DNA from: GM7GCV1 sp965222065
GTDB lineage: Bacteria; Pseudomonadota; Gammaproteobacteria; Pseudomonadales; GM7GCV1
Reading direction: 5' to 3'
Length of the DNA: 64,000 nt
Assembly (NCBI GenBank): GCA_965222065.1
Contig: OZ244933.1
Coordinates: 868,001 to 932,000 of the forward strand
Both the position numbers and the translations under genes were made by a program. Position 1 is the first letter of the stretch. Each line of letters opens with the position of its first letter. Shown piece after piece: positions 34,741-45,380 of this stretch. Below the pieces are notes generated by a model. The model made no database searches and was not told the DNA's origin. It worked only from the letters and a program-made list of their open reading frames with translations.

Positions 34741-36194
34741 CACCCGTTATGACTCTCCATGTCGTCATGTTGCTGCCGCTGCTTGCGGCCGTTGGCATTC
34801 TGGCTTTTCGCAACCAGCCAAATACACGTGAAGCGGTATCCCTGATTGCCGGTGCAGCACAGTTCCTGCTGTTACTAAACCTTTATTTGAGTACCGAAGG
34901 GCCAGTGGCATTTACCTGGCTGGAAGTCCTTCCCGGACTTTCCCTGAGCTTTGAAATACAGCCCCTGGGCATGCTCTTCGGCCTGATCGCCAGCCTGTTG
35001 TGGCCAATAACCATACTTTATGCCATTGGTTACATGCGTTCCCATAACGAAGATAACCAGACGCGTTTCTACCTGTTTTTTGCTATCGCCATAGCGGCAG
35101 TGATGGGCATCGCCTTTGCGCAAAACCTGTTTACGCTGTTTATCTACTATGAAATCGTCACCCTTGGCACCTATCCCCTGGTTACCCATGCAGGAACCGA
35201 CAAGGCCCGCCAGGGTGGTCGCACTTATCTGACCATATTGCTGGGCACCTCCATTGTCTTTTTTATCCCGGCAATTGCAGGCACCTGGCTGTATGCAGGC
35301 TCACTGGATTTCCAGACAGGAGGAATTTTCAGCAATGAAATATCGCCTGCTATTCTTTCTGTGCTACTGGTGCTGTTTGTATTCGGTATTGGTAAAGCGG
35401 CTGTCATACCGTTTCACCGCTGGCTGCCCAGTGCCATGGTTGCACCAACCCCGGTCAGTGCGTTGCTGCACGCTGTTGCCGTGGTGAAGGCAGGCGTCTT
35501 TACCCTGATCAAGGTTTGCCTGTTTATCTTTGGCGCCGAAACCTTACAGAGCTTGCCAATCACAGATTACCTGCTGTACCTGGTGGCTTTTGGCATTTTG
35601 ATGGCCTCACTGGTCGCCATGCGCCAGGATAACCTGAAAGCACGGCTGGCTTACTCTACCGTTAGCCAGCTCGGCTATATAAGCCTGGGCGTTCTGCTGG
35701 CTTCCGAGTCCGGCATTATTGGTAGCGCCTTGCACATAGCCATGCACGCTTTTGGAAAAATCACCCTGTTTTTCTGTGCCGGCGCGATCCTTGTTGCGGT
35801 ACACAAATCCGAAGTTTCCCAAATGCGTGGCCTGGCTCGGCAAATGCCACTGACGATGGCAGCATTTTTCATCGGCAGCCTGAGCATTATTGGCCTGCCA
35901 CCCACCGGCGGTATGTGGAGCAAGTGGTATCTGATGCTGGGCGCCCTGGAGACCGAGATGCTGGTGTTGATGGTAGTACTGATGGTCAGCTCCCTGTTGA
36001 ATATCGCTTACCTGCTGTCCATTCCGGTTCGTGCGTTTTTCCCGGGAGAGACAGAAGAATCGGCCACATCATCGGCGATATCAGAAGCACCCCTGCCCTC
36101 GCTGCTGGCTATCGGTTTTACCAGCCTGGCCTGTATTGCCCTGTTCTTTTGGCCAAATATGTTTCTTGAACTCGCCCAGGCGCTGGTCGAGTAG
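34737..36194 (+). CDS. MrpA N-terminal-like/NuoL-like proton channel subunit
   Basis: 485 residues, about 14 helices. FIYYEIVTLGTYPLVTHAGT has the conserved Glu, GKAAVIPFHRWLPSAMVAPT the Lys helix, and TPVSALLHAVAVVKAGVFTL is the block that distinguishes NuoL/MrpA from MrpD. So it is likely the channel half of a split MrpA whose DUF4040 half is fused to mrpB upstream. Databases often label such proteins subunit D. A gap of 38 bases precedes the next small gene. Confidence 0.85.
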   Translation: MTPVMTLHVVMLLPLLAAVGILAFRNQPNTREAVSLIAGAAQFLLLLNLYLSTEGPVAFTWLEVLPGLSLSFEIQPLGMLFGLIASLLWPITILYAIGYMRSHNEDNQTRFYLFFAIAIAAVMGIAFAQNLFTLFIYYEIVTLGTYPLVTHAGTDKARQGGRTYLTILLGTSIVFFIPAIAGTWLYAGSLDFQTGGIFSNEISPAILSVLLVLFVFGIGKAAVIPFHRWLPSAMVAPTPVSALLHAVAVVKAGVFTLIKVCLFIFGAETLQSLPITDYLLYLVAFGILMASLVAMRQDNLKARLAYSTVSQLGYISLGVLLASESGIIGSALHIAMHAFGKITLFFCAGAILVAVHKSEVSQMRGLARQMPLTMAAFFIGSLSIIGLPPTGGMWSKWYLMLGALETEMLVLMVVLMVSSLLNIAYLLSIPVRAFFPGETEESATSSAISEAPLPSLLAIGFTSLACIALFFWPNMFLELAQALVE

Positions 36195-36232
36195 ATGGCC
36201 ACTCATTGAATAAAGTCACCTAGATTAAGACT

Positions 36233-36541
36233 ATGAACTCCGATAACCCCGGCTTTTTCGACAAACCCAAAAACATACAGATTATTCTGCGTGTGTTTTA
36301 CGGGATATGTGCATTGTTGGTTGCTCTGGACTTTTTCCTCCATCGACACACCTACCACCCACTGGAAGAGCTTTTCGCGTTCTATCCCATCTATGGGTTT
36401 GTAGGATGTGTGGTACTGGTATTGATTGCCAAGTGGATGCGTACGTTCCTGATGCGCGATGAAGACTATTACGACCGTCTGCAAAATTCCCGCGAGACAT
36501 CCAGCGCCACAGGGGCCAACAACACAGAGGAGAGCCACTAA
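36233..36541 (+). CDS. Small two-helix membrane protein in Mrp operon
   Basis: 102 residues with two membrane helices (about 16-34, LRVFYGICALLVALDFFL, and 50-70, YPIYGFVGCVVLVLIAKWMR) and a polar C-terminus with RDEDYYDRLQ. I cannot assign a family. Its stop overlaps the next antiporter gene's ATG by one base, so it is translated as part of the operon and may be an accessory or assembly subunit. Confidence 0.78.
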   Translation: MNSDNPGFFDKPKNIQIILRVFYGICALLVALDFFLHRHTYHPLEELFAFYPIYGFVGCVVLVLIAKWMRTFLMRDEDYYDRLQNSRETSSATGANNTEESH

Positions 36542-38229
36542 TGATGGATTTTCCTCCGTTTTTACTTTTCTACCTGGCGGCCATGCTGACACTGGTCATA
36601 CGCGGCGGCGCAGCACGTACTGTCATCCTGTTGGTAACGCCTTTCCTCGGCGCGTACAACTTATGGACCATGGCAGGTACCGGAACAGTGCTCAGCCTCG
36701 ATATCGCCGGTATGGAGCTCGTCGTCTTCCGTGAAGACAAACTCAGCCTCTTGTTTGGCTACCTTTTCCATATTGCTTCGCTGATTTCCATTACCTATTC
36801 CCTGCACGTTAAGGACAAGCTACAGCAGGTCTGTGGCCTCCTCTATGCGGGCAGTGCCCTGGGTGCCGTCTTTGCGGGTGATTTGATCACGCTGTTTGTG
36901 TTCTGGGAGATGCTTGCCCTCACCTCCGTTTTCCTGATCTGGGCTCGCCGCACCAACCGTGCCTATCATGCAGGCATGCGCTATCTGCTCATACAGGTAC
37001 TTTCCGGCCTGTTATTGCTGATGGGTATCATTATTTACGGCTACCAGAAAGGTTCGCTGAATTTTGAGTATATTGGACTGGATGGCCTTAGCAGCTGGCT
37101 GATTTTCCTGGCCTTTGGTATCAAATGCGCCTTCCCCCTGGCGCACAACTGGCTCACGGATGCGTATCCGGAATCGACACCTACAGGCACTGTATTTTTA
37201 AGTGCCTTTACTACCAAGGTCGCTGTTTACGCCCTGGCACGAGCGTTCCCCGGCACTGAGCTGCTGGTATACATCGGCGCGATCATGACCTGCTTCCCGA
37301 TCTTCTACGCCGTTATCGAAAACGACCTGCGCCGTGTTTTGGCCTACAGCCTGATCAACCAGCTCGGATTTATGGTTGTCGGTATTGGTATTGGCACATC
37401 CCTGGCGATCAACGGCGCCGTTGCTCACGCCTTTAACGATGTGATCTTTAAAGGGCTCCTGTTTATGTCCATGGGTGCCGTGCTGCATGTGACTGGTCGT
37501 ATCAATGGTTCTGACCTTGGTGGCCTATACAAGACCATGCCCAAAACAACCATTTTATGTATTGTTGGCGCGGCCTCGATTTCTGCTTTCCCGTTGTTCA
37601 GCGGTTTTGTCAGCAAATCCATGGTGATGACGGCAGCCATCTATAATGATTACCCCTACATCTGGTTGATGCTTCTGTTTGCTTCAGCCGGTGTATTCCA
37701 CCATGCGGGTATCAAGATCCCCTACTTTGCATTTTTCGCCCACGATTCAGGCATACGTGCAAAAGAGCCACCGACCAACATGCTGATCGCCATGACTATT
37801 GCGGCAATATTGTGTGTCGGCATCGGTGTATACCCCACGGCCCTATACCAGATGTTGCCTTTTGCAACGGATTACACAGCCTATGACACGACCCACGTCC
37901 TGGCACAGTTGCAGCTTCTGTTCTTCTCTGCACTGGCGTTTGTTTGGCTGAATTTGCGCGGCATGTATCCACCAGAGCTACGCTCGACCAACCTGGATGT
38001 AGAGTGGCTTTATCGTCGTCTGGCGCCCTGTGGATGGGGACTGTTGAGTGCTGGCTATGCCTGTGTCCGGGATCAGGTAAATATCATGATTGCCGCGCTG
38101 GCCGCCCAGGTGGAAACTACCGCAGAGAAATTGTTCTCTACCAGTAATGGGTTTCTTTCACGTCAGGTTGCTATCGGCAATATGGTGATTGCCTGTCTGC
38201 TGATATTCCTGTTACTCCTCTGGCTGTAG
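36541..38229 (+). CDS. Additional MrpD-like proton antiporter subunit
   Basis: 562 residues, about 15 helices. LFVFWEMLALTSVFLIWARR carries the conserved Glu, AFGIKCAFPLAHNWLTDAYP the Lys, and RRVLAYSLINQLGFMVVGIG the third channel helix. It is longer than the other MrpD-like protein, with a C-terminal extension after residue 470 (LNLRGMYPPELRSTNLDVEW). It is the third antiporter-like subunit of the operon, as expected if the complex has more than two proton paths. Followed by a strong bidirectional terminator. Confidence 0.9.
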   Translation: MMDFPPFLLFYLAAMLTLVIRGGAARTVILLVTPFLGAYNLWTMAGTGTVLSLDIAGMELVVFREDKLSLLFGYLFHIASLISITYSLHVKDKLQQVCGLLYAGSALGAVFAGDLITLFVFWEMLALTSVFLIWARRTNRAYHAGMRYLLIQVLSGLLLLMGIIIYGYQKGSLNFEYIGLDGLSSWLIFLAFGIKCAFPLAHNWLTDAYPESTPTGTVFLSAFTTKVAVYALARAFPGTELLVYIGAIMTCFPIFYAVIENDLRRVLAYSLINQLGFMVVGIGIGTSLAINGAVAHAFNDVIFKGLLFMSMGAVLHVTGRINGSDLGGLYKTMPKTTILCIVGAASISAFPLFSGFVSKSMVMTAAIYNDYPYIWLMLLFASAGVFHHAGIKIPYFAFFAHDSGIRAKEPPTNMLIAMTIAAILCVGIGVYPTALYQMLPFATDYTAYDTTHVLAQLQLLFFSALAFVWLNLRGMYPPELRSTNLDVEWLYRRLAPCGWGLLSAGYACVRDQVNIMIAALAAQVETTAEKLFSTSNGFLSRQVAIGNMVIACLLIFLLLLWL

Positions 38230-38244
38230 TCTTTCATTTGCAAT

Positions 38245-38274
38245 AAAAAAGGGGCTGTTATCAGCCCCTTTTTT
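38245..38274. terminator. Bidirectional terminator between Mrp operon and rapA
   Basis: A 13-pair perfect stem AAAAAAGGGGCTG / CAGCCCCTTTTTT with loop TTAT. With T-runs on both strands it ends the plus-strand Mrp operon and the minus-strand rapA transcript. Confidence 0.92.
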
Positions 38275-38291
38275 ATTTGTGGCCTTTGCTG

Positions 38292-41195
38292 TCAGGTAAA
38301 TATCACGACCCGAATGGCATCCAGTGCCAGTTCAGTCTGCGACAGACTGGCCATAATCTGGTCTTTTTGTTCCTGAAGCCCGCTTATCTCTGCATCCCGA
38401 ACACTCGGGTTTGTTTTTTGCAGTGCTTCCAGTCGTTGGATTTCGTGAGATAACGTCTGGCTGGCTTTTTCCATGGCAGCCTGCCGTTTTTCTTCCGCGG
38501 TTTTCTCTGCGGCGGGCAAGGCTTGATTGATCAAGGCCTGCAATTCGTCCCGCTTGGATTTTGTGATTTGTGCAGCAATATGGCGCTTCACGATCTGCTG
38601 CTTGTCGTTTAACAGCTTTTCACTTATCTGGCCGAGTTCATTGCCTGTATGGTCCAGTAACAAGCGGACTCTTGATCCAGGCAAAAAGCGGCTGGACTGT
38701 AGCTTTTTATGGTGAGGCGGTTCCAGCACATACACGGTTTCCAGCATTAAGCTTCCCGGACGTACTCCGGCGACTTTCATGGTAACCAGGGAAGTATTAC
38801 CCAGTTCAGAGCTCAGCACCCGGTCGAGCGCCGCAACGACCACTGGATGATCCCAGGTAAAAAACTGTACGTCTTCATTACTCAGGGCAAGTTCACGATC
38901 GTAAGTGAGCGTCAGCCCCTCATCAGGAAGGCCGTCCAGCGAGGCAGACATGGACTCTGTGGGATGCATAATCGCTGTGCCATTGGTTTGCTCCTCATAG
39001 TTGATCCCGGTGCAATCACAGAATAACTTCATGAACTGACGCAATGTCTTGCTGTTATCTGCTTTTTTACAGGCTTCAACAAGCTCCAGTGCAACATTCA
39101 TTCGGCATGAATTTTTTTCCAGCAGGTGATCACGACCGCGGTGTAATTCTTCCTCAAATTCTTGTCGTTGTTCTTGCGCACTGGAAACCAGCTGTTGGGA
39201 AAGCTCGCCTTGCCCCAATTCCTGCTCGAGACGGTCGCCGAGGGTTTCCATCACTTTTAATGCCACCGTACTGGTGTGCTCAAAGGCATCCAGCGCCTGG
39301 TGATAAAAACGGAAAAGTTCGGCCTGAACCGTGTCGGCCAGATAGGGAACATGAATCCGGATGGTTTCAGTCTGGCCAATTCGGTCAAGACGGCCAATTC
39401 GTTGTTCCAGAAGATCCGGATTTTCAGGTAAATCGAAAAGTACCATCTGGTGGGCAAACTGGAAGTTCCTTCCTTCGCTGCCAATTTCCGAGCAAATCAG
39501 GCAAGGGCTTCCATATTCCTGGTCTGAAAAAAATGCCGCTGCCCGGTCTCGTTCTATCAAACTCATGCCTTCGTGGAATACCGAGGCAGCGATCCCGGTT
39601 TTAACCCGAAGTAATTCAGCCAGGTCCAGGGCTGTTTCCGCATGGGCGGCAATGACGAGAATTTTTTCTCGCTGGTTCTGCTTAAGAAAATCAATTAACC
39701 AGTCGACACGTGGATCTTGCTGTGACCAGGGGCTGTCGTCGGCGGAGTTAAGCATCTCGGGGGTTAGAACCTGGCTCCAGTGCTTGGCCCGGTCATGCAA
39801 AAGTTGACGATATTCCGGGGCAGCATGCAGCTCATGCTGAATCAGCTTGCGCTTTGGAAAGCCTTTAATCGCGGATCGGGTATTTCGAAACAGAACCCGG
39901 CCGGTTCCATGTCGATCCAGCAAGTCCGAAATCAGCAGGTCGCGCTGCTGTTCAATCTGGTCGGGTTCTCCCTTATCCAGCGCTGTTTTCAGTAAGGAGA
40001 ATTCTTCGCGCAGGTCCTGGCCATCCATGACTTCTTCTATTTTCTGCCAACTGTCATTATCCAGCTGATTGAGGTCCGGAGATTCGAGCAATTCCAGGAT
40101 TTCGGCGATATGCACATAACCCTGCTCTTCCTCCAGATAGGTCTCATAATCATAGAAACGGGCCGGATCCAACAAGCGTAATCGGGCAAAATGTCCCTGT
40201 TTTCCCAGTTGCTCCGGGGTAGCAGTAAGCAGCAACACGGACTCAATTTGTTTAGCCAGCTGTTCTACCAGCAGATAATCTTCACTGGCATGCTCCGGTG
40301 TCCATTCCAGGTGATGAGCTTCATCAACCACGAGCAGATCCCAATGTGCCTCTATGACTTTTTTACGCACATGTTCATCATTAAAGAGCGATAGCCCACA
40401 TAACACCAATTGCTCTGTCTCAAATGGGTTTTCAATGGTTATCTCTTCTTCCTGGATTTCTTCAAGAAAAAGCTCTTCGTCGATAGCCATGTCCAGGCGG
40501 TTCCGGTCAAATACGCTAAATCGAAGGTTAAAACGGCGCAGCATTTCAACCAGCCACTGGTTAACCAAATGATCAGGTACCAGAATCAAAACCCGTTGCG
40601 CACTGCCTTCAATCAGTCGGGAATTGAGGATTAAACCCGCTTCTATGGTTTTACCCAGCCCCACTTCATCAGCCAGCAACACTCGAGGTGCGGAACGCTT
40701 GGCCACTTCATTGGCAATGTATAGCTGATGGGGAATCAAACTGGTTCGCCCTCCAGTTAATCCGCGCGTGGAGGACTGGGCTACTTCATCTGCCAGCCGA
40801 CGAGCCAGCTGACGCAACTGGAAAAACGCAGGTTTATCTATCTGACCGGTAAACAATCGCTGGTTGGCCCGATTGAGCTGGGTGTAATCACTTAATTCCA
40901 TTTCATGGAATTCAAGCGTTTCTCCATTTGGGCTGGTGCCCTGATAGACGATCAACCCGTCTCTTTCTGTGAGCTGATTTACAGTGAATTCCTGACCATC
41001 CCTGCTATGTAACTTTTCCCCGACTTCAAAGCGGGCCCGACTGAGTGCCGCACTCTGGCGGGCGTAGGTCCTGACTTCTCCAACAGCGCCAAAATCAACA
41101 CGTAATGTTCGCTCATCCATACCTACCAGAGTACCAAGGCCAAGTGAGAGCTCTGCCTCATTTATCCAACGCTGGCCAACAACCATTGTTTCCAA
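38292..41195 (-). CDS. rapA: RNA polymerase-associated SWI2/SNF2 ATPase
   Basis: 967 residues. N-terminal Tudor-like SH3 domains (WINEAELSLGLGTLVGMDER onward), then the SNF2 helicase core: Walker A LLADEVGLGKTIEAGLIL, DEAH box LLVVDEAHHLEW, motif III LLLTATPEQLGKQGHFARLR and motif VI EQRIGRLDRIGQTETIRIHV, and the RapA C-terminal domain. It recycles RNA polymerase stuck after termination. Alone on its strand; converges with the Mrp operon. Confidence 0.97.
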   Translation of the reverse strand: METMVVGQRWINEAELSLGLGTLVGMDERTLRVDFGAVGEVRTYARQSAALSRARFEVGEKLHSRDGQEFTVNQLTERDGLIVYQGTSPNGETLEFHEMELSDYTQLNRANQRLFTGQIDKPAFFQLRQLARRLADEVAQSSTRGLTGGRTSLIPHQLYIANEVAKRSAPRVLLADEVGLGKTIEAGLILNSRLIEGSAQRVLILVPDHLVNQWLVEMLRRFNLRFSVFDRNRLDMAIDEELFLEEIQEEEITIENPFETEQLVLCGLSLFNDEHVRKKVIEAHWDLLVVDEAHHLEWTPEHASEDYLLVEQLAKQIESVLLLTATPEQLGKQGHFARLRLLDPARFYDYETYLEEEQGYVHIAEILELLESPDLNQLDNDSWQKIEEVMDGQDLREEFSLLKTALDKGEPDQIEQQRDLLISDLLDRHGTGRVLFRNTRSAIKGFPKRKLIQHELHAAPEYRQLLHDRAKHWSQVLTPEMLNSADDSPWSQQDPRVDWLIDFLKQNQREKILVIAAHAETALDLAELLRVKTGIAASVFHEGMSLIERDRAAAFFSDQEYGSPCLICSEIGSEGRNFQFAHQMVLFDLPENPDLLEQRIGRLDRIGQTETIRIHVPYLADTVQAELFRFYHQALDAFEHTSTVALKVMETLGDRLEQELGQGELSQQLVSSAQEQRQEFEEELHRGRDHLLEKNSCRMNVALELVEACKKADNSKTLRQFMKLFCDCTGINYEEQTNGTAIMHPTESMSASLDGLPDEGLTLTYDRELALSNEDVQFFTWDHPVVVAALDRVLSSELGNTSLVTMKVAGVRPGSLMLETVYVLEPPHHKKLQSSRFLPGSRVRLLLDHTGNELGQISEKLLNDKQQIVKRHIAAQITKSKRDELQALINQALPAAEKTAEEKRQAAMEKASQTLSHEIQRLEALQKTNPSVRDAEISGLQEQKDQIMASLSQTELALDAIRVVIFT

Positions 41196-41324
41196 AAGAA
41201 TTTCACCGGTGTAGAAAATGGGCCGCGCATGTTAATAGAAATGGACGCAAATCGACAGGGGCGCTACAGACTAATTGCTTCACGCCATGATGAGCATTCC
41301 GGCTATAGGGCAAGGATCTGGAAG

Positions 41325-43499
41325 CTATGAATGCAGAGACAGTGGTTCCAATGTGCTGACTTTTCCAAGGAGCCAGTTCACCGCTGGATCTTTTTGTTTT
41401 ACCCGGTATTTGCGAATGGAAAAGTTCATGGCTGGCAACCCCAGGCGCAGGTGCTCGAATTCTGTCTTGCGGAATTTGGCAATATCCATTTTTGTCGAGG
41501 CTGTCATCGCTCCCTGAACAGATGTCGAAAGTGGTCGCCAGCCAAATTCCATTCCCACGCCGCAGGATGTTCCTTCAAATGAGCCTTTTCCACTTGAAAC
41601 GATATACCAGTGCTCATTGTCAGCCTCCAGAACATCTCCTGGATTCAGGTTTACGATATCCGCAATACTGCCCGCAGCTTCCAATGATGTAGATTCCATT
41701 TCCGAGAATTGGGGAAGTGCTTTCAGATAAGGTCGTAATTGCCAGCGGGTAATCAGGTTATCGCGAAAGTTTTCGGCATCAATAAATGCCTTAAAGGTAT
41801 CTTCAGAGATCAGGCAGAGAGTTGCAGGAGACGCGGCAACAACACTGGCATTGCGAATTCCACGGCCAGTAATCACCGCCATTTCGCCGACAATATCACC
41901 CGCCTGCAATTTGGCGACCGTTTCCGAAGCATGGCCGTCATGCCTGACAACTTCACAATATCCCGTCAAGATAAGGTAGACATAGCCCCTTGTATCTTCA
42001 TCCTGGACCAGGATGACATCTCCCTGGTTGTAACGACGGATTTCTTCCTCGGCCAACATGCTGCGCATCCAGCGATTGGGAAATGGTGCATTTAGCCAGT
42101 TACTTAAATAGTGGCTGACCTGAGAAGTATAAATATTACTGTCGCCCTCTATCACCGTGTAGCGCTTACCCGAACTGGCCAGGGAAAAAGTATTGGTAAA
42201 CTCCCTGGGCAATTCATCGACATGGACAAAGACAACACGATCCGCTCGCGATTTGATGGCATCCCGAGGATCACCATGTATGGCACCTTCTCCCCCATCG
42301 GCCACCAGCATGTTCCAGGGCTCGGTAAATATGTTTTCCAGCGTGTTCAGGGTTGATTCACGCACAATGCCTTTTTTATGTAACCGGCGAGTGCTTTCCA
42401 TGCTGTTGTTGTCGCCAACAATACAGATACGACGCATCATTCCCCGGTATTTCGTGGAGAACGTCGCCCCGATAGTGGGAATGCTGTGAACCGTCAGATG
42501 CGGCCGGATATGCAGTCCAAAATAGTTTATCTCCTGACCAATTTTTACTTCGACCAGCCGGAAATGCTCGGCAATAACCCTAGGATCCCACCCCAGGCCG
42601 CAAGCCAGTTTTTCCATGGCCATCTCAAAGATCTCACGCGTAGTAATAACGTCCACTCGGTGCGGCGTAAGCATGAGGGGGAACATGCAGCAATGGTCAT
42701 CATGCAAGTGTGTCAAAAAAACGGCTGAAACCTGGTTTTTGGCAATGCCTCGGGCAAACAGGTTTTGATCCAAAAAAGGCAGGGAATCAATTAAGAGATA
42801 GTCACCATTAAAACAGAGGGCCATCCCCGTACAGGGTTCATCAAGGGTAAACCCGGAGGCACCACCCAGCACTTCCATACCCAGTTTAACCAGTCCACCG
42901 GGAATGTAATCGGACTGCACTCGATAGGACGGATCGATTTCTTGGTCCTCACCCAGGTCGACCTCAACCGCATCCTGTTTATCCCCCACCTGGTAAATGT
43001 CTATCCCCAGGTGCTCGACAACAACAGACCCAAGATCGCTTTTACCGTCCTGATCAAACGGATACAGGTCAAAGAATCCTTCCACAGGAATCACTTTCCC
43101 GGTGTCATCCTGAAGTGCAATCTCACGAATAATACCCAACCATTCCTTGCGATTTTCGGGGGTGGTGTTCCAGCCCTTCAACTCATCTTCTGTTGGGCCA
43201 AGTAGCGTCAGGCGCAGAAGTCTTAATGCCTGGGAAATATCTTTTTCACTACCGACAAGCTTTATCTTGCGCTTTTCGGCCAGGCCATTGGAGTAAAACA
43301 AAAAATAATAGAGAAGAAACTCGAGATTATTGAGCAGGGAGCCATCTTTTTCCCTGCTGTCGAGCAAGACGAGGGTATCGAATCGAGAGATATTTTCGAT
43401 CAACAATCCCTTTAGCACTTCCGGGGGCTGACCAAATAAAATCGTCTCCGATTCATTTCGTACGATGCGAGACCCTGACGCTGGCTTGATGATTTCCAA
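41325..43499 (-). CDS. Metallo-beta-lactamase fold protein with cyclic-nucleotide-binding domain
   Basis: About 724 residues from a TTG at 43499 (LEIIKPASGSRIVR), chosen because AGGA lies 11 bases before it; the frame is open to 43544. The middle has the metal motif THLHDDHC (HxHxDH) and further ligands near IVGDNNSMES and FVHVDEL. A CNB domain follows from about 500, with the phosphate-binding cassette GEMAVITGRGIRNASVVAAS intact, including its Arg, then a second degenerate nucleotide-binding-like region (LNPGDVLEADNEHWYIVSSG). The N-terminal 200 residues have no domain I can name. It may be a cyclic-nucleotide-gated hydrolase; the substrate is unknown. Confidence 0.82.
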   Translation of the reverse strand: MEIIKPASGSRIVRNESETILFGQPPEVLKGLLIENISRFDTLVLLDSREKDGSLLNNLEFLLYYFLFYSNGLAEKRKIKLVGSEKDISQALRLLRLTLLGPTEDELKGWNTTPENRKEWLGIIREIALQDDTGKVIPVEGFFDLYPFDQDGKSDLGSVVVEHLGIDIYQVGDKQDAVEVDLGEDQEIDPSYRVQSDYIPGGLVKLGMEVLGGASGFTLDEPCTGMALCFNGDYLLIDSLPFLDQNLFARGIAKNQVSAVFLTHLHDDHCCMFPLMLTPHRVDVITTREIFEMAMEKLACGLGWDPRVIAEHFRLVEVKIGQEINYFGLHIRPHLTVHSIPTIGATFSTKYRGMMRRICIVGDNNSMESTRRLHKKGIVRESTLNTLENIFTEPWNMLVADGGEGAIHGDPRDAIKSRADRVVFVHVDELPREFTNTFSLASSGKRYTVIEGDSNIYTSQVSHYLSNWLNAPFPNRWMRSMLAEEEIRRYNQGDVILVQDEDTRGYVYLILTGYCEVVRHDGHASETVAKLQAGDIVGEMAVITGRGIRNASVVAASPATLCLISEDTFKAFIDAENFRDNLITRWQLRPYLKALPQFSEMESTSLEAAGSIADIVNLNPGDVLEADNEHWYIVSSGKGSFEGTSCGVGMEFGWRPLSTSVQGAMTASTKMDIAKFRKTEFEHLRLGLPAMNFSIRKYRVKQKDPAVNWLLGKVSTLEPLSLHS

Positions 43500-43818
43500 A
43501 TGTGACACTTTCCTGTTTATTTGGTTGGAAAGGCAATGTAGCACGCAATCTGTGCCAATTTTCTACAACGCAATCCACCAGAACTTAGGCTGTAGTTTTA
43601 TTCACCGTATTTTGTGATGTTTCTCAAGAAACAGTCAGGCCTCTATGATGCGTTAACTTTGTTTAATGGACAACGTGTATACAATAGTCAGACACAGACA
43701 GATCCGGGGCAAATGCGTATTTTGAAGGACGTATCACTACTCGCCTGTTTGAGGCAAATGATCGATAGGGAAAGAGTTCCTGGAAACAGGAAAGGATTGT
43801 TAGATAAGTGGAGATAAA

Positions 43819-44064
43819 TCAGCGATCGGCATTATAAAAATCAGTTCGGCCCGAAGAAGATCCTGTTGAACTGTTACTCGAGTTTATTTCTTCACACTTT
43901 GACTCGTCACCCCCGCATATATCGCAGACGTAATCGTCTTTTCCCAGCGCTGCCCCTACGCCACCACAAGAACCAGAGATAGGTTTACGCCCCAATAAAA
44001 CGCCGACCGCCATAATGGTGGTAATAATCAGAAGTCCAGCAAGTGCTAGAAGAAATATTTGCAT
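43819..44064 (-). CDS. nqrM: Na+-NQR maturation factor NqrM
   Basis: 81 residues: one N-terminal membrane helix (LLALAGLLIITTIMAVGVLLG) and the cysteine pattern SCGGVGAALG...CDICGGDESKCEE, which supplies iron for the Cys-ligated centre between NqrD and NqrE. It follows nqrF on the same strand, separated by a terminator-like hairpin. In many relatives apbE lies between the two; it is absent here. Confidence 0.94.
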   Translation of the reverse strand: MQIFLLALAGLLIITTIMAVGVLLGRKPISGSCGGVGAALGKDDYVCDICGGDESKCEEINSSNSSTGSSSGRTDFYNADR

Positions 44065-44086
44065 GACTTTTATAAACCGTTTCGAT

Positions 44087-44110
44087 AAAAAAGGGGCCTG
44101 GCGGCCCCTT
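44087..44110 (-). terminator. Terminator after nqrF
   Basis: On the minus strand AAGGGGCC-GCCA-GGCCCCTT followed by T4 and ATCG; 8-pair stem. It lies between nqrF and nqrM, so nqrM depends on read-through or its own promoter. Confidence 0.8.
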
Positions 44111-44124
44111 CCCTGAATTGGCAG

Positions 44125-45357
<1,233 letters not shown>

Positions 45358-45380
45358 GATGCTAAAACAGTCTCCTCGCG

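Noticed and set aside
43614..43817. 67-residue plus-strand frame between nqrM and the MBL/CNB gene
   Set aside because: No ribosome-binding site, no motif, and it sits in an AT-rich gap that probably carries promoters.
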